DNA of 64,000 nucleotides from positions 124,001 through 188,000 of the forward strand of contig NZ_JARDJI010000004.1 of NCBI RefSeq assembly GCF_039907765.1, in the 5' to 3' direction. Each line of letters starts with the position of its first letter. Position 1 is the stretch's first letter. Positions 35,480 through 43,946 of the stretch are shown one piece after another. The notes under the pieces are model-generated. The model had not been told where the DNA came from. It saw only the letters and a list, made by a program, of their open reading frames with translations, and did not search any database. The translations under genes were made by a program, and so were the position numbers. Source of the DNA: Aminobacter sp039907765. GTDB taxonomy: Bacteria > Pseudomonadota > Alphaproteobacteria > Rhizobiales > Rhizobiaceae.

Positions 35480-36747
35480 TCCGCAGGCTGGTACTCGCGG
35501 CGGTCGCCGTCCTCGGCCTCCAGGCAGCCTATGCCGACGGTCCCGAGGGCACGCCGATATCGGAGCTGCAGGAGCCCGGCGGCAAGCCGGTCGGCAACGG
35601 CGGCAGCGGCAACGACTACGCCGGTCTCGGCGAACGCGACGGCCTGGCCGGCGCCTATGACGACCCCGGCCGGCTGACCACGCTCAACAGCGGCGGCAAC
35701 CTCGCCAGCGTCCGCATCAAGGATATCGCCGTCCTGCAGGAAGCGCGCGACAACCAGCTCGTCGGCTACGGCCTGGTGATCGGCCTCAACGGCTCCGGCG
35801 ACAGCCTGCGCAACTCGCCCTTCACCGAGCAGTCGATAAGGGCGATGCTCGAAAATCTCGGCGTCGCCTCCGAGGACGGCCGCGCCCGCGTCCGCAACGT
35901 CGCCGCCGTCATCGTCACCGCCAACCTGCCCGCCTTCGTGCAGGCAGGCGCGCGCATCGACGTCAACGTCTCCTCGCTCGGCGATGCCTCGTCGCTGGCC
36001 GGCGGCACGCTCGTCATGACCCCGCTCAAGGCGGCCGACGGCGAGATCTACGCCGTGGCGCAGGGTTCCATGCTGGTCGGCGGCTTCAACGCCCAGGGCG
36101 CGGCCGAATCCGTGACGCAGGGAACCCCGACCGCCGGCCGCGTACCCAACGGCGCCATCGTCGAGCGCGAGGTCAAGGCGCGCTTCGTCGACGAGAACGT
36201 CCTGACCCTGCAGCTCCTCAACCCGGACTTCTCCACCGCCGTGCGCATCGCCGACGCCATCAACGGCTACGCCCGCCAGCGTTTCGGCAAGCGCGTCGCC
36301 GGCGAGCAGGATTCGCGCGCCGTCATCGTGCGCAAGCCCGAAGGCATCTCCACCGCACGCTTCTACGCCGAGCTCGAGAACCTGCTCGTCAAGTCGGATG
36401 CGCCCGCCCGCGTCGTCGTCGACGAGCGCACCGGCACCATCGTCATCGGCAACGAGGTCAAGGTCTCGCGCGTCGCCATCAGCCACGGCACGCTCACCGT
36501 GCGTATCACCGAGCAGCCGCGGGTGGTCCAGCCCGAGCCCTTCTCGCGCGGCCAGACGGCGGTCGAGGACTTCACCGTCATCGAGGCCGAGCGTCCCGGC
36601 TCCAAGGTCGGCCTGCTCAACGGCCCCGACCTGCAGACCCTGGTCGCCGGCCTCAACCGCCTCGGGGTCAAGCCCGACGGCATCATCGCTATCCTCCAGG
36701 GTATCAAGTCCGCAGGCGCCCTGCAGGCCGACCTGGTTGTGCAATAG
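35476..36747 (+). CDS. flgI: Flagellar P-ring protein FlgI with N-terminal insertion
   Basis: A 423-residue P-ring subunit. The first 20 residues (MIRRLVLAAVAVLGLQAAYA) are a signal peptide. The conserved FlgI body starts at RIKDIAVLQEARDNQLVGYG (residue 80) and ends TLVAGLNRLGVKPDG with ILQGIKSAGALQADLVV following. In most FlgI proteins that block follows the signal peptide almost directly; here about 57 residues (21-77), rich in Gly, Asp and Pro, are inserted. The ATG overlaps the flgA stop. Function is not in doubt, but the insert is unusual. Confidence 0.95.
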   Translation: MIRRLVLAAVAVLGLQAAYADGPEGTPISELQEPGGKPVGNGGSGNDYAGLGERDGLAGAYDDPGRLTTLNSGGNLASVRIKDIAVLQEARDNQLVGYGLVIGLNGSGDSLRNSPFTEQSIRAMLENLGVASEDGRARVRNVAAVIVTANLPAFVQAGARIDVNVSSLGDASSLAGGTLVMTPLKAADGEIYAVAQGSMLVGGFNAQGAAESVTQGTPTAGRVPNGAIVEREVKARFVDENVLTLQLLNPDFSTAVRIADAINGYARQRFGKRVAGEQDSRAVIVRKPEGISTARFYAELENLLVKSDAPARVVVDERTGTIVIGNEVKVSRVAISHGTLTVRITEQPRVVQPEPFSRGQTAVEDFTVIEAERPGSKVGLLNGPDLQTLVAGLNRLGVKPDGIIAILQGIKSAGALQADLVVQ

Positions 36748-36755
36748 GGCTCGTC

Positions 36756-37307
36756 ATGGCGAACGTTCTTCCCCTTCCACTCCGCAGCCGGGCGCTCGCC
36801 GCGGCCGCCGTCGCGGCGGTGCTGATGGGCAGTGCCCCGTCGCACGCCCAGGAGGTCCGCCAGGTGCTCGACGGCCCCGAGGCCTCGGGCGAACGCGCAG
36901 CTCCCACCGCGCCCAGCGAGGTCGAGCGCTTCTGCTCCAACATCGCCGACGCCGCCCGCGACCGCCGCTATGCCATCCAGGCGGAGGAGCTCAGGAAGCT
37001 GCAGGCCGACGTCGACCAGCGCCTCGCCGCCCTCGAAGAGAAGCGCAGCGAATACGAGACCTGGCTCAAGCGCCGCGAGGTGTTCCTCGCCCGCGCCGAG
37101 GAGAACCTCGTGCAGATCTATTCGCGCATGAAACCCGACGCCGCCGCCGAGCGCCTTTCCGAGCTCAATGTCGAGCTCGCCTCGGCCATCCTGATGAAGC
37201 TCGACGCCCGCAAGTCGAGCGTCATCCTCAACGAAATGGAAAGCAAGTCGGCCGCGGAGCTCACCCGCGTCATGGCGAGCGCCACGCGCCGGGAAGACCC
37301 CTCATGA
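36756..37307 (+). CDS. motE: Periplasmic motility protein MotE
   Basis: A 183-residue exported protein with a signal peptide ending APSHAQE near residue 32. A long coiled-coil (EELRKLQADVDQRLAALEEK onward) is followed by a C-terminal MgtE-N-like segment (SRMKPDAAAERLSELNVELA). In Sinorhizobium meliloti MotE sits between flgI and flgH and is a chaperone for MotC; order and features are the same here. MotC is encoded at 45277. Its stop overlaps flgH. Confidence 0.88.
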   Translation: MANVLPLPLRSRALAAAAVAAVLMGSAPSHAQEVRQVLDGPEASGERAAPTAPSEVERFCSNIADAARDRRYAIQAEELRKLQADVDQRLAALEEKRSEYETWLKRREVFLARAEENLVQIYSRMKPDAAAERLSELNVELASAILMKLDARKSSVILNEMESKSAAELTRVMASATRREDPS

Positions 37308-38011
37308 CCAGAAACGCCCTTCTCGCGGCCTCGCTCGCCGGCGTGCTCGCCGGCTGCGCCGCCAATCTCAAGGAGATCAACAAGGAGCCCACCATGTCGG
37401 CGGTCGGCTCCGGCATCGACGACAGCAGCTCGGCGATGTACCGCTATCCCGAGGCGCCCACGGCACCGGTCAAGCGTTTCTCGCTGTGGCAGGACAAGCA
37501 GAGCCGCATGTTCACCGATCCGCGCGCCCTGCAGCCGGGCGACATCCTGACCGTCAGGATCCAGATCGACGACCGCGCCCGCTTCAAGAACGAGTCGGAG
37601 CGCTCGCGCACCTCCAATCGCAAGATCGGGCTCGGCATGGACATGGAATGGGACGGCGCCGGCACCGGCGGCTCGGCCGATGCCGACGTCGATTCCGAAT
37701 CCAAGTTCGCCGGCGACGGCGCCACCTCCCGCTCCGAGAAGCTCGACCTCCTCGTCGCGGCCGTCGTGACCGAGGTGCTGCCCAACGGCAACATGATCAT
37801 CCGCGGCTCGCAGGAGGTCCGCGTCAACGCCGAACTGCGCGTGCTCACCATCGCCGGCATCGTGCGCCCGTCCGACATCGGGCCGGAGAACACCATTCCC
37901 TACGAGCGCATCGCCGAGGCGCGCATCTCCTATGGCGGCCGCGGCCGCCTGACCGAGGTCCAGCAGCCACCCTACGGCCAGCAGTTCCTCGACCAGGTCC
38001 TCCCGTTCTAG
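37304..38011 (+). CDS. flgH: Flagellar L-ring lipoprotein FlgH
   Basis: A 235-residue outer-membrane lipoprotein. The signal ends in the lipobox LAGC with Cys18 as lipid site. FlgH landmarks are LWQDKQSRMFTDPRALQPGD, TSRSEKLDLLVAAVVTEVLP, NMIIRGSQEVRVNAELRVLT and the C-terminal YGGRGRLTEVQQPPYGQQFL. The ATG overlaps the motE stop by 4 nt. It forms the outer-membrane bushing around the rod. Confidence 0.96.
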   Translation: MTRNALLAASLAGVLAGCAANLKEINKEPTMSAVGSGIDDSSSAMYRYPEAPTAPVKRFSLWQDKQSRMFTDPRALQPGDILTVRIQIDDRARFKNESERSRTSNRKIGLGMDMEWDGAGTGGSADADVDSESKFAGDGATSRSEKLDLLVAAVVTEVLPNGNMIIRGSQEVRVNAELRVLTIAGIVRPSDIGPENTIPYERIAEARISYGGRGRLTEVQQPPYGQQFLDQVLPF

Positions 38012-38019
38012 GCGCGCCC

Positions 38020-38511
38020 ATGTCGACCGTCGAACAGCCCCTCCCGCGCAAGACCGGCCCCTCGGCGGTCGTCCAGATCGGCATCCTCGTGCTCATGACC
38101 GCCGCCGCCGTCGGCATGGGCTGGCTGTCGGGCGCCTATCTCCAGGGCGAAGGCAAGCCGGCCGAAAAGCCGGCCGCGGAATCGCCGTCGCACAAGTCCG
38201 GTGAAGGCGGCGACCAGCGCCTGGCCAACGGCACGCTGGTGCAGCTCGCCCCGATCACCACCAACCTGGCCGCCCCGGACACCATGTGGGTGCGTCTCGA
38301 AGTCTCGCTGGTGCTCACCGAGCCGCAGCCGCCGGAAATGGCCGAGCGCGTCCACCAGGATCTGCTCGCCTATGCCCGCACCTTGCGCATCCACCAGATC
38401 CAAGGCGCCAGCGCGCTCCGCCAGCTCAAGACCGACCTCGACGAGCGCGCCGCGCTGCGCAGCGGCGGCAAGGTCAAGGAAGTCCTGATCAGGACGTTGC
38501 TGTTCGAATGA
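38020..38511 (+). CDS. fliL: Flagellar basal body-associated protein FliL
   Basis: A 163-residue single-pass inner-membrane protein. One helix (VVQIGILVLMTAAAVGMGWL) follows a short cytoplasmic tail; the periplasmic part contains MWVRLEVSLVLTEPQPPEMA and ends VKEVLIRTLLFE, typical of FliL. It rings the stator and supports torque. It starts 8 bp after flgH and overlaps fliP by 4 nt. A second membrane protein with FliL-like layout is at 62933. Confidence 0.92.
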   Translation: MSTVEQPLPRKTGPSAVVQIGILVLMTAAAVGMGWLSGAYLQGEGKPAEKPAAESPSHKSGEGGDQRLANGTLVQLAPITTNLAAPDTMWVRLEVSLVLTEPQPPEMAERVHQDLLAYARTLRIHQIQGASALRQLKTDLDERAALRSGGKVKEVLIRTLLFE

Positions 38512-39239
38512 AGAAATTTCTGGCTACCGCCGCCATCCTGGCCGCCACGGTCCTTCCCGCCGGCGCCCAGCAGCTCGACCTGAGCGCGATCGGCAAGGCC
38601 GACGGCGCCACCGTCGGCTACATCATCCAGATGTTCGGCCTGCTCAGCGTGCTGTCGGTCGCGCCGGGCCTGCTCATCATGGTGACGAGCTTCACCCGCT
38701 TCGTCATCGCGTTCTCGATCCTGCGCACCGGCATCGGCCTGCAGTCCACCCCGGCCAACCTCATCCTGATCTCGCTGTCGCTGTTCATGACCTTCTACGT
38801 CATGGCGCCGACCTTCGATCAGGCCTGGCAGAACGGCGTCAAGCCGCTGATGGACGACCAGATCACCCAGGCCGAGGCGGTCGACCGCATTTCCGACCCG
38901 TTCCGCACCTTCATGATGCGCAACGTCCGCGACAAGGACTTCGCCCTCTTCGCCGACCTCGCCCGCGAGCGCGGCCAGGCGGTGTCGGAAGAGAAGGTCG
39001 ACCTGCGCATCCTCGTTCCCGCCTTCATGATTTCCGAGATCCGCCGCGGCTTCGAGATCGGCTTCCTGATCGTGCTGCCCTTCCTCGTCATCGACCTCAT
39101 CGTCGCCACCATCACCATGGCCATGGGCATGATGATGCTGCCGCCGACGGTGGTTTCCCTGCCCTTCAAGATCCTGTTCTTCGTGCTGATTGACGGCTGG
39201 AACCTGCTCGTCGGCAGCCTGGTGAGATCCTTCGCGTAG
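38508..39239 (+). CDS. fliP: Flagellar type III export gate protein FliP
   Basis: A 243-residue protein with a cleavable signal peptide (ending LPAGAQQ near residue 20) and four membrane helices. The conserved MVTSFTRFVIAFSILRTGIG, VPAFMISEIRRGFEIGFLIV and MAMGMMMLPPTVVSLPFKIL are the FliP signatures. The last gene of the rightward series that started at 29132. FliP pentamers form the export channel with FliQ (54415) and FliR (60739). Confidence 0.96.
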   Translation: MKKFLATAAILAATVLPAGAQQLDLSAIGKADGATVGYIIQMFGLLSVLSVAPGLLIMVTSFTRFVIAFSILRTGIGLQSTPANLILISLSLFMTFYVMAPTFDQAWQNGVKPLMDDQITQAEAVDRISDPFRTFMMRNVRDKDFALFADLARERGQAVSEEKVDLRILVPAFMISEIRRGFEIGFLIVLPFLVIDLIVATITMAMGMMMLPPTVVSLPFKILFFVLIDGWNLLVGSLVRSFA

Positions 39240-39336
39240 CTCAGCCGAGCTCTTCCCCCGCACATCCGAAAGTCAGGTCGCGCGACGGTTGCACCGCCGC
39301 GCGCAAAACGTGCATTCCTGTAAAAAAATCAGCAGG

Positions 39337-39360
39337 TTAACGCGGGTTAACCATACTATT
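39337..39360 (+). promoter_or_regulatory. CtrA-like half-site and promoter before flagellin 1
   Basis: TTAA-N6-TTAAC spans 39337-39351, one base short of the classical CtrA spacing. It includes TTAACCAT at 39347-39354, the 8-mer CtrA motif known from Caulobacter. GTTAACCATA followed closely by TTTAG is also found before flagellin 2. The site is about 155 bp before the ATG, leaving a long 5' leader that could be an FlbT target. Confidence 0.55.
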
Positions 39361-39506
39361 TAGACCTTTGGTAGGAAGTCGCCCGTTAGATCGCGGTACA
39401 GGGCGAGTTGGCCACGACAGATGGCCATAGGCATGATGCCGCTTCGCCCGAGCCGGTGGTTTTCCGGCATGTTCCTCATAAAATTTGTGTACAAGGAACA
39501 GGGCTC

Positions 39507-40289
39507 ATGGCTAGCCTTCTCACCAACGCGTCCGCAATGACGGCGCTGCAGACCCTCGCGAGCACCAACAAGAACCTCGAGACCACCCAGAACCGCATCG
39601 CCACCGGCCAGCGCGTTTCGACCGCTTCCGACAACGCGGCCTACTGGTCGATCGCCACGAGCATGCGTTCGCAGACCGGCGCCCTCAGCGCCGTGCAGGA
39701 TGCCCTCGGCCTCGGCGCCGCCATCCTCGACACCGCTTCGAGCGCTCTCGAAGAGGCCATCGACAAGACCAAGGAAATCCTGGCCAAGTACGTTGCTCGC
39801 GCAACGCCGGGCACCGACACCGCCGCCATCGACGCTGAAATCACCCAGCTGAAGGCCCAGGTCACCTCGATCGCCCAGAACGCCGACTTCCAGGGCGTCA
39901 ACATGCTCGAGACCGGCGGCACGGCTGCCAACATCGTGACCGGCTACCAGCCGGGCGCCGCTCCGACGACGATGACGGTTGCCGCCTACGATCTCGAAGC
40001 CGCGCTGGCTGCCGCGACCGACACCATGACCGTCGAGACCGCCCTGGACGCGATGAAGACCGCCGCCGCCGGCATCGGCGCGGCCAAGACCCGCGTCGAC
40101 TCGCAGAAGTCGTTCACCAGCAAGCTGATCGACTCGATGGACCGCGGTATCGGCCAGCTGGTCGACGCCGACATGAACAAGGAGTCGGCACGTCTGGCCG
40201 CTCTGCAGACCCAGCAGCAGCTCGGCATCCAGGCGCTCTCGATCGCCAACTCGAGCTCGCAGTCGCTCCTGTCGCTGTTCCGCGGCTAA
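39507..40289 (+). CDS. Flagellin (short form, paralogue 1)
   Basis: A 260-residue flagellin. The N-terminal D0/D1 helices (MASLLTNASAMTALQTLAST and RIATGQRVSTASDNAAYWSI) and C-terminal D1/D0 (DSMDRGIGQLVDADMNKESA, ending SSQSLLSLFRG) are rhizobial in type. The central variable domain is only about 60 residues, far shorter than in Sinorhizobium flagellins of roughly 390-400 residues. CAAGGA precedes the ATG by about 10 nt. It has its own leader and a strong terminator, as expected for an abundant filament subunit. Confidence 0.95.
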   Translation: MASLLTNASAMTALQTLASTNKNLETTQNRIATGQRVSTASDNAAYWSIATSMRSQTGALSAVQDALGLGAAILDTASSALEEAIDKTKEILAKYVARATPGTDTAAIDAEITQLKAQVTSIAQNADFQGVNMLETGGTAANIVTGYQPGAAPTTMTVAAYDLEAALAAATDTMTVETALDAMKTAAAGIGAAKTRVDSQKSFTSKLIDSMDRGIGQLVDADMNKESARLAALQTQQQLGIQALSIANSSSQSLLSLFRG

Positions 40290-40364
40290 CAATACCGGAC
40301 GGGCGCGGTTCGCCGCGCCCGCATCGATATCGATCCGAGCCGTCTCAGGCATGTGGATCGAAGG

Positions 40365-40403
40365 CCGGGTCGCACCGCAAGGTGCGGCCCGGTTTTCTTT
40401 TTT
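40365..40403 (+). terminator. Intrinsic terminator of flagellin 1
   Basis: A 12-bp stem CCGGGTCGCACC / GGTGCGGCCCGG (one G-U pair) with a GCAA tetraloop is followed by TTTTCTTTTTT. This is the clearest rho-independent terminator in the window. A second hairpin, GGGCGCGG-TTCG-CCGCGCCC at 40301-40320, lies just upstream and may protect the mRNA 3' end. Confidence 0.92.
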
Positions 40404-40563
40404 GGCCTTGCTCTGTCTGCTGGCCCCGGTCGCATCCTGCGCCCGACAGGTCGCCGCCCGCGCATGCCTCCGCGCCTCCCCGCTCCCAGATAGCCACGCA
40501 CAAGCTCGGTTCCGGTAAATTCCCGCCGACGGTGCGCGTGCGCTGGCGCGTGCCGCGTCGTCG

Positions 40564-40592
40564 TTAATTCGCCGTTAACCATAGTTGTTTAG
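40564..40592 (+). promoter_or_regulatory. CtrA box and probable promoter of flagellin 2
   Basis: TTAATTCGCCGTTAAC at 40564-40579 is an exact TTAA-N7-TTAAC CtrA site. It overlaps the 8-mer TTAACCAT (40575-40582) and is followed by TTTAG at 40588-40592, an arrangement shared with flagellin 1. The ATG is about 130 bp downstream. Confidence 0.7.
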
Positions 40593-40708
40593 TCGTGGTT
40601 AACCAATTGCATTGCCGGTTTGGCCCGCGTCATCGGCGGAGCGGACTGAAACCGCAATCGGCACGCGCCCGCGAGGCGGCGCGCAGATCGACAGAGGGGG
40701 CCCATTCG

Positions 40709-41581
40709 ATGTCCAGCATTATGACCAACGCGTCGGCAATGACCGCGCTTCAAAGCCTGAGCTCCACCAACAAGGCGCTTCAGGTCGCCCAGGGGCGCAT
40801 CTCCACCGGCTATCGCGTCGCCGAGGCGTCCGACAACGCCGCCTACTGGTCCATCGCCACCACCATGCGCTCCGACAACAAGGCCAACTCGTCCGTGCAG
40901 GACGCCCTCGGCCTCGGCGCTGGCAAGGTCGACACCGCCTACACCGCTCTCAAGGACGTCATCGGCGTCATCGACGACGTCAAGCAGAAGCTGATCACCG
41001 CGCGCGGCCAGGGCCTCGACATCCGCCAGCAGATCCAGGGCGAGATCGCCACCCTGCAGGTCCACCTCAAGAGCGCGGCGGTCGGCGCCAGCTATGCCGG
41101 CTCCAACATGCTCGCCACCGACGATCCGGGCCCGGTCGAGATCGTCTCCTCCTACAACCGTGCCGCCGACGGCACCGTCACCCTCGGCAAGGTCTCGATC
41201 GACATAACCAACATCACGCTCTTTGCCGCCAACGGCACGCCCAAGCCGATCACCGCCGACATCATGGCCATCGACGTCGAGACCAACGGCACCGACGCCG
41301 ACATCGACGGCTACCTCGCCGACATCGAGACGGCGCTGACGTCGATGACCCTGGCCGCCTCCGAGCTCGGCGCCGCCAAGTCGCACATCGACCTGCAGAA
41401 GGACTTCGTCTCCAAGCTGATGGATTCCATCGACCGCGGCGTCGGCCAGCTCGTCGACGCCGACATGAACAAGGAATCGACCCGCCTGCAGGCGCTCCAG
41501 GTGCAGCAGCAGCTCGGTATCCAGGCGCTGTCGATCGCCAACTCCAATTCGCAGGCGATCCTCTCCCTGTTCAAGGGCTGA
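40709..41581 (+). CDS. Flagellin (short form, paralogue 2)
   Basis: A 290-residue flagellin starting MSSIMTNASAMTALQSLSST. D0/D1 regions are like paralogue 1 (NAAYWSIATTMRSDNKANSS, and DSIDRGVGQLVDADMNKEST near the end). The central domain is about 90 residues and differs in sequence, so the two genes are diverged rather than recent copies. The ATG at 40709 has GAGGGGG eight bases upstream; a longer in-frame extension is not flagellin-like. Confidence 0.95.
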   Translation: MSSIMTNASAMTALQSLSSTNKALQVAQGRISTGYRVAEASDNAAYWSIATTMRSDNKANSSVQDALGLGAGKVDTAYTALKDVIGVIDDVKQKLITARGQGLDIRQQIQGEIATLQVHLKSAAVGASYAGSNMLATDDPGPVEIVSSYNRAADGTVTLGKVSIDITNITLFAANGTPKPITADIMAIDVETNGTDADIDGYLADIETALTSMTLAASELGAAKSHIDLQKDFVSKLMDSIDRGVGQLVDADMNKESTRLQALQVQQQLGIQALSIANSNSQAILSLFKG

Positions 41582-41611
41582 CCGGCCGCCCGAACCCGCA
41601 TCCCATCTCTG

Positions 41612-41643
41612 TGGGCCGCGCCTCGCGCGGCCCATTTCATTTT
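41612..41643 (+). terminator. Intrinsic terminator of flagellin 2
   Basis: The stem TGGGCCGCGC / GCGCGGCCCA with loop CTC is followed by the T-rich TTTCATTTTC. It ends directly at the fliF promoter motif, so termination and re-initiation are only a few bases apart. Confidence 0.85.
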
Positions 41644-41667
41644 CGCACAAGCTTCGAGTTCTAGGGT
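41642..41667 (+). promoter_or_regulatory. fliF: Flagellar promoter motif before fliF
   Basis: TTCGCACAAG at 41642-41651, N10, then TAGGGT at 41662-41667, 33 bp before the fliF GTG. Compare the flhA copy: GCGCAAGCTTGGAGCAC and TAGGGT. The two share CAAGCTT and TAGGGT as well as the spacing. Confidence 0.7.
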
Positions 41668-41700
41668 CTCCGTGGAAGATATTGCGGGGAGCCTTCGCAC

Positions 41701-43326
41701 GTGCCCGAACAGATCCAGAGCATCGTCGCCAATCTGCAGAGCTTCGGCCCGCGCCGGCTCGCGATTCTCGGCGGCATCGCCGCCCTTGTGCTCGCCATCG
41801 TCGGCGTGGCGTCGGTCTATCTCAACCGTCCCGCCTACGAGACCCTCTATGTCGGCCTCGAGCGCTCCGACGTGAACCAGATCGGCATGGTGCTGAGCGA
41901 GGCCGGCATCGGCTTCGACGTCGCCTCCGACGGCACCACCGTGCTCGTCCCCGCCGGCTCCACCGCCAAGGCGCGCATGCTGCTCGCCGAGAAGGGCCTG
42001 CCGACCAGCGCCAACGCCGGCTACGAGCTGTTCGACAATGTCGGCTCGCTCGGCCTCACCTCGTTCATGCAGCAGGTTACCCGCGTGCGCGCCCTCGAAG
42101 GCGAGATCGCCCGCACCATCCAGTCGATCGAGGGCATCAAGGCGGCCCGCGTCCATATCGTCATGTCCGAACGGGCGAACTTCCGCCGCGACGAGCAGAA
42201 GCCTTCGGCCTCCGTGGTCATCCGCGCCGCAAACGCCGACGCCGAGAAGTCCGCCCTGTCGATCCGCCATCTCGTTGCCGCCGCTGTCCCCGGGCTCGAC
42301 GCCGAGCGCGTGACCGTGCTCGACGCCGGCGGCAACCTGCTCGCCTCGGGCGACGATCCCAGCAATTCGAGCGCTGCCCGCGCCATCGGCGTCGAGCGCA
42401 CCGTCGAGACCCAGATCGAGGAGAACATCCGCCGCGCGCTCGCCGCCTATCTCGGCTCGGACAATTTCCGCGCCAGCGTCAAGGCCGAGGTCAACACCGA
42501 TTCGCGCCAGACCGAGGAGACCATCTTCGATCCCGATTCGCGCGTCGAACGCTCGGTCCAGGTCGTGCGCGCCAATGAGAACAGCAACCAGAAGCAGTCG
42601 GCCACCCCGACCACCGTCGAGCAGAACCTGCCCGATGCCGAGGCGACGGCGACCGAGGGGCCGCAGTCGAGCTCGGCCAGCGACCGCAAGGAAGAGATCA
42701 CCAACTACGAGATGAACTCCAAGCGCATCGCCACCGTCTCCAACGGCTACACCGTCACCAAGATGTCGATTGCCGTCGTCGTCAACCAGCAGCGCCTCGC
42801 CGCGGTGCTCGGCCAGAACGCGACGCCCGAGGCGATCGCCGCCCGCGTCGCCGACATCCAGAAGCTGGTCGCCTCCGCCACCGGCTTCGACGAGAAGCGC
42901 GGCGACAGCATCAACGTCTCGGCGGTGGAGTTCATCGACGGCCTCGAGGGCGAGGAGGTCTCCGGACCGGGCGTGCTCGCCTCCATCGGCCAGTACGCCG
43001 GCACCATGATCAATGCCGCCGCCTTCATCGTCGTCGTCTTCCTCGTCGCCTTCTTCGGCCTCAGGCCGATGGCGACCGCGCTCTCCAAGCCGGCGACGCC
43101 CGCTTTGGCCGGCCCGAGCTTCGAGGAGGTGCAGCGCTCGCTGCCGACGCCGGAGGCCGCCGCCGAGGCGCCGCCGGCCCTGCCCGGCGCCCGCCCCAAC
43201 GCCATCGACGACCTGCGCAACAAGCTGCGCCCCGCGCCGCAGGACAGGCTCGCCCGCATGGTCGACCTCAATGAGGAACGCACCGCGCTCATCCTGCGCA
43301 AATGGGCCGCCGCGGAGGCCGCCTGA
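41701..43326 (+). CDS. fliF: Flagellar MS-ring protein FliF
   Basis: A 541-residue inner-membrane ring protein starting with GTG. The first helix is near residues 20-44 (LAILGGIAALVLAIVGVASV), the second near 435-458 (INAAAFIVVVFLVAFFGLRP). The ring-building domain has ARMLLAEKGLPTSANAGYEL and SIEGIKAARVHIVMSERANF. The C-terminal tail (ARMVDLNEERTALILRKWAA) binds FliG. In Sinorhizobium fliF lies upstream of visN; here it follows the flagellins and leads the motB-motC-fliK series. Confidence 0.96.
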   Translation: MPEQIQSIVANLQSFGPRRLAILGGIAALVLAIVGVASVYLNRPAYETLYVGLERSDVNQIGMVLSEAGIGFDVASDGTTVLVPAGSTAKARMLLAEKGLPTSANAGYELFDNVGSLGLTSFMQQVTRVRALEGEIARTIQSIEGIKAARVHIVMSERANFRRDEQKPSASVVIRAANADAEKSALSIRHLVAAAVPGLDAERVTVLDAGGNLLASGDDPSNSSAARAIGVERTVETQIEENIRRALAAYLGSDNFRASVKAEVNTDSRQTEETIFDPDSRVERSVQVVRANENSNQKQSATPTTVEQNLPDAEATATEGPQSSSASDRKEEITNYEMNSKRIATVSNGYTVTKMSIAVVVNQQRLAAVLGQNATPEAIAARVADIQKLVASATGFDEKRGDSINVSAVEFIDGLEGEEVSGPGVLASIGQYAGTMINAAAFIVVVFLVAFFGLRPMATALSKPATPALAGPSFEEVQRSLPTPEAAAEAPPALPGARPNAIDDLRNKLRPAPQDRLARMVDLNEERTALILRKWAAAEAA

Positions 43327-43946
43327 TGTCCATCGCCGCACTGTTCGAACGGCTGACCGACTTCGCGCCGCACGCCCCGCGCGATGCCGAGCCCGCGCGG
43401 CCGGCGGGCGCCGCCTATCCCAAGCCGGTGCCGGACCTCGACGTTCCGGCCCTGGTCGCCGCGGCCGTCGCCGAGGCCGAGGCCGCGCTCGCGGCGCGAC
43501 TTGCCCAGGAGCATGAGGCAGCGCTCGAGGCCGAGCGCCAGCGCCACGGAGCCGAACTTGCGGCACTGGGCGCCCGCCTCGGCTCCGATGCGGGCGCCGT
43601 CATCATGGCCGGCATCGGCGACATGGAGGCGCGCCTCGTCCACCTCACCACCGATGCGGCGGCACGCGTCATCGCCGGGCTGGTCAGCGACGACATCCGC
43701 AGCCGTTCGATCGATGCGCTCGCCGCCGCCGTTCTCGCGGCCCTGGCCGACCGCGACGCCGTGCGCATCAAGGTCAGCGGGCCGCAATTCATGTTCGACG
43801 CGCTCGCCGCCGCCCTCGGCGACCGCGCCGAAGCCGTCGACTTCACCGAGGCCGCCGGCTTCGACCTCGGCGTCGCCATCGACGACAGCCTGTTCGAGAC
43901 CCGGCTCGGCGAATGGTCCGCCGCCCTTTCCGAGACCCTGCCATGA
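43326..43946 (+). CDS. Probable FliH-like export stator protein
   Basis: A 206-residue soluble protein, overlapping the fliF stop (TGATG) and the motB start (ATGA). Residues about 45-90 are Ala/Glu-rich coiled coil (AAVAEAEAALAARLAQEHEA). The C-terminal half, from MEARLVHLTTDAAARVIAGL to SLFETRLGEWSAALSETLP, has the layout of FliH/SctL, the regulator of the export ATPase. Identity to enteric FliH is low. No other fliH candidate is in the window although fliI is present, so this is the best candidate. Confidence 0.6.
   Translation: MSIAALFERLTDFAPHAPRDAEPARPAGAAYPKPVPDLDVPALVAAAVAEAEAALAARLAQEHEAALEAERQRHGAELAALGARLGSDAGAVIMAGIGDMEARLVHLTTDAAARVIAGLVSDDIRSRSIDALAAAVLAALADRDAVRIKVSGPQFMFDALAAALGDRAEAVDFTEAAGFDLGVAIDDSLFETRLGEWSAALSETLP

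Larger units (their letters stand above)
40290..40708. other. Intergenic region between the two flagellin genes
   Basis: 419 bp. It contains an 8-bp stem with TTCG loop at 40301-40320 just after flagellin 1, an intrinsic terminator at 40365-40403, and a CtrA-type box with a probable promoter at 40564-40592. The last 120 bp form the leader of flagellin 2. No gene is credible. Confidence 0.75.

Noticed and set aside
39507..41581. Recent tandem duplication of the flagellin gene
   Set aside because: The central domains differ strongly in length and sequence, so the duplication is old; only the ends are similar.
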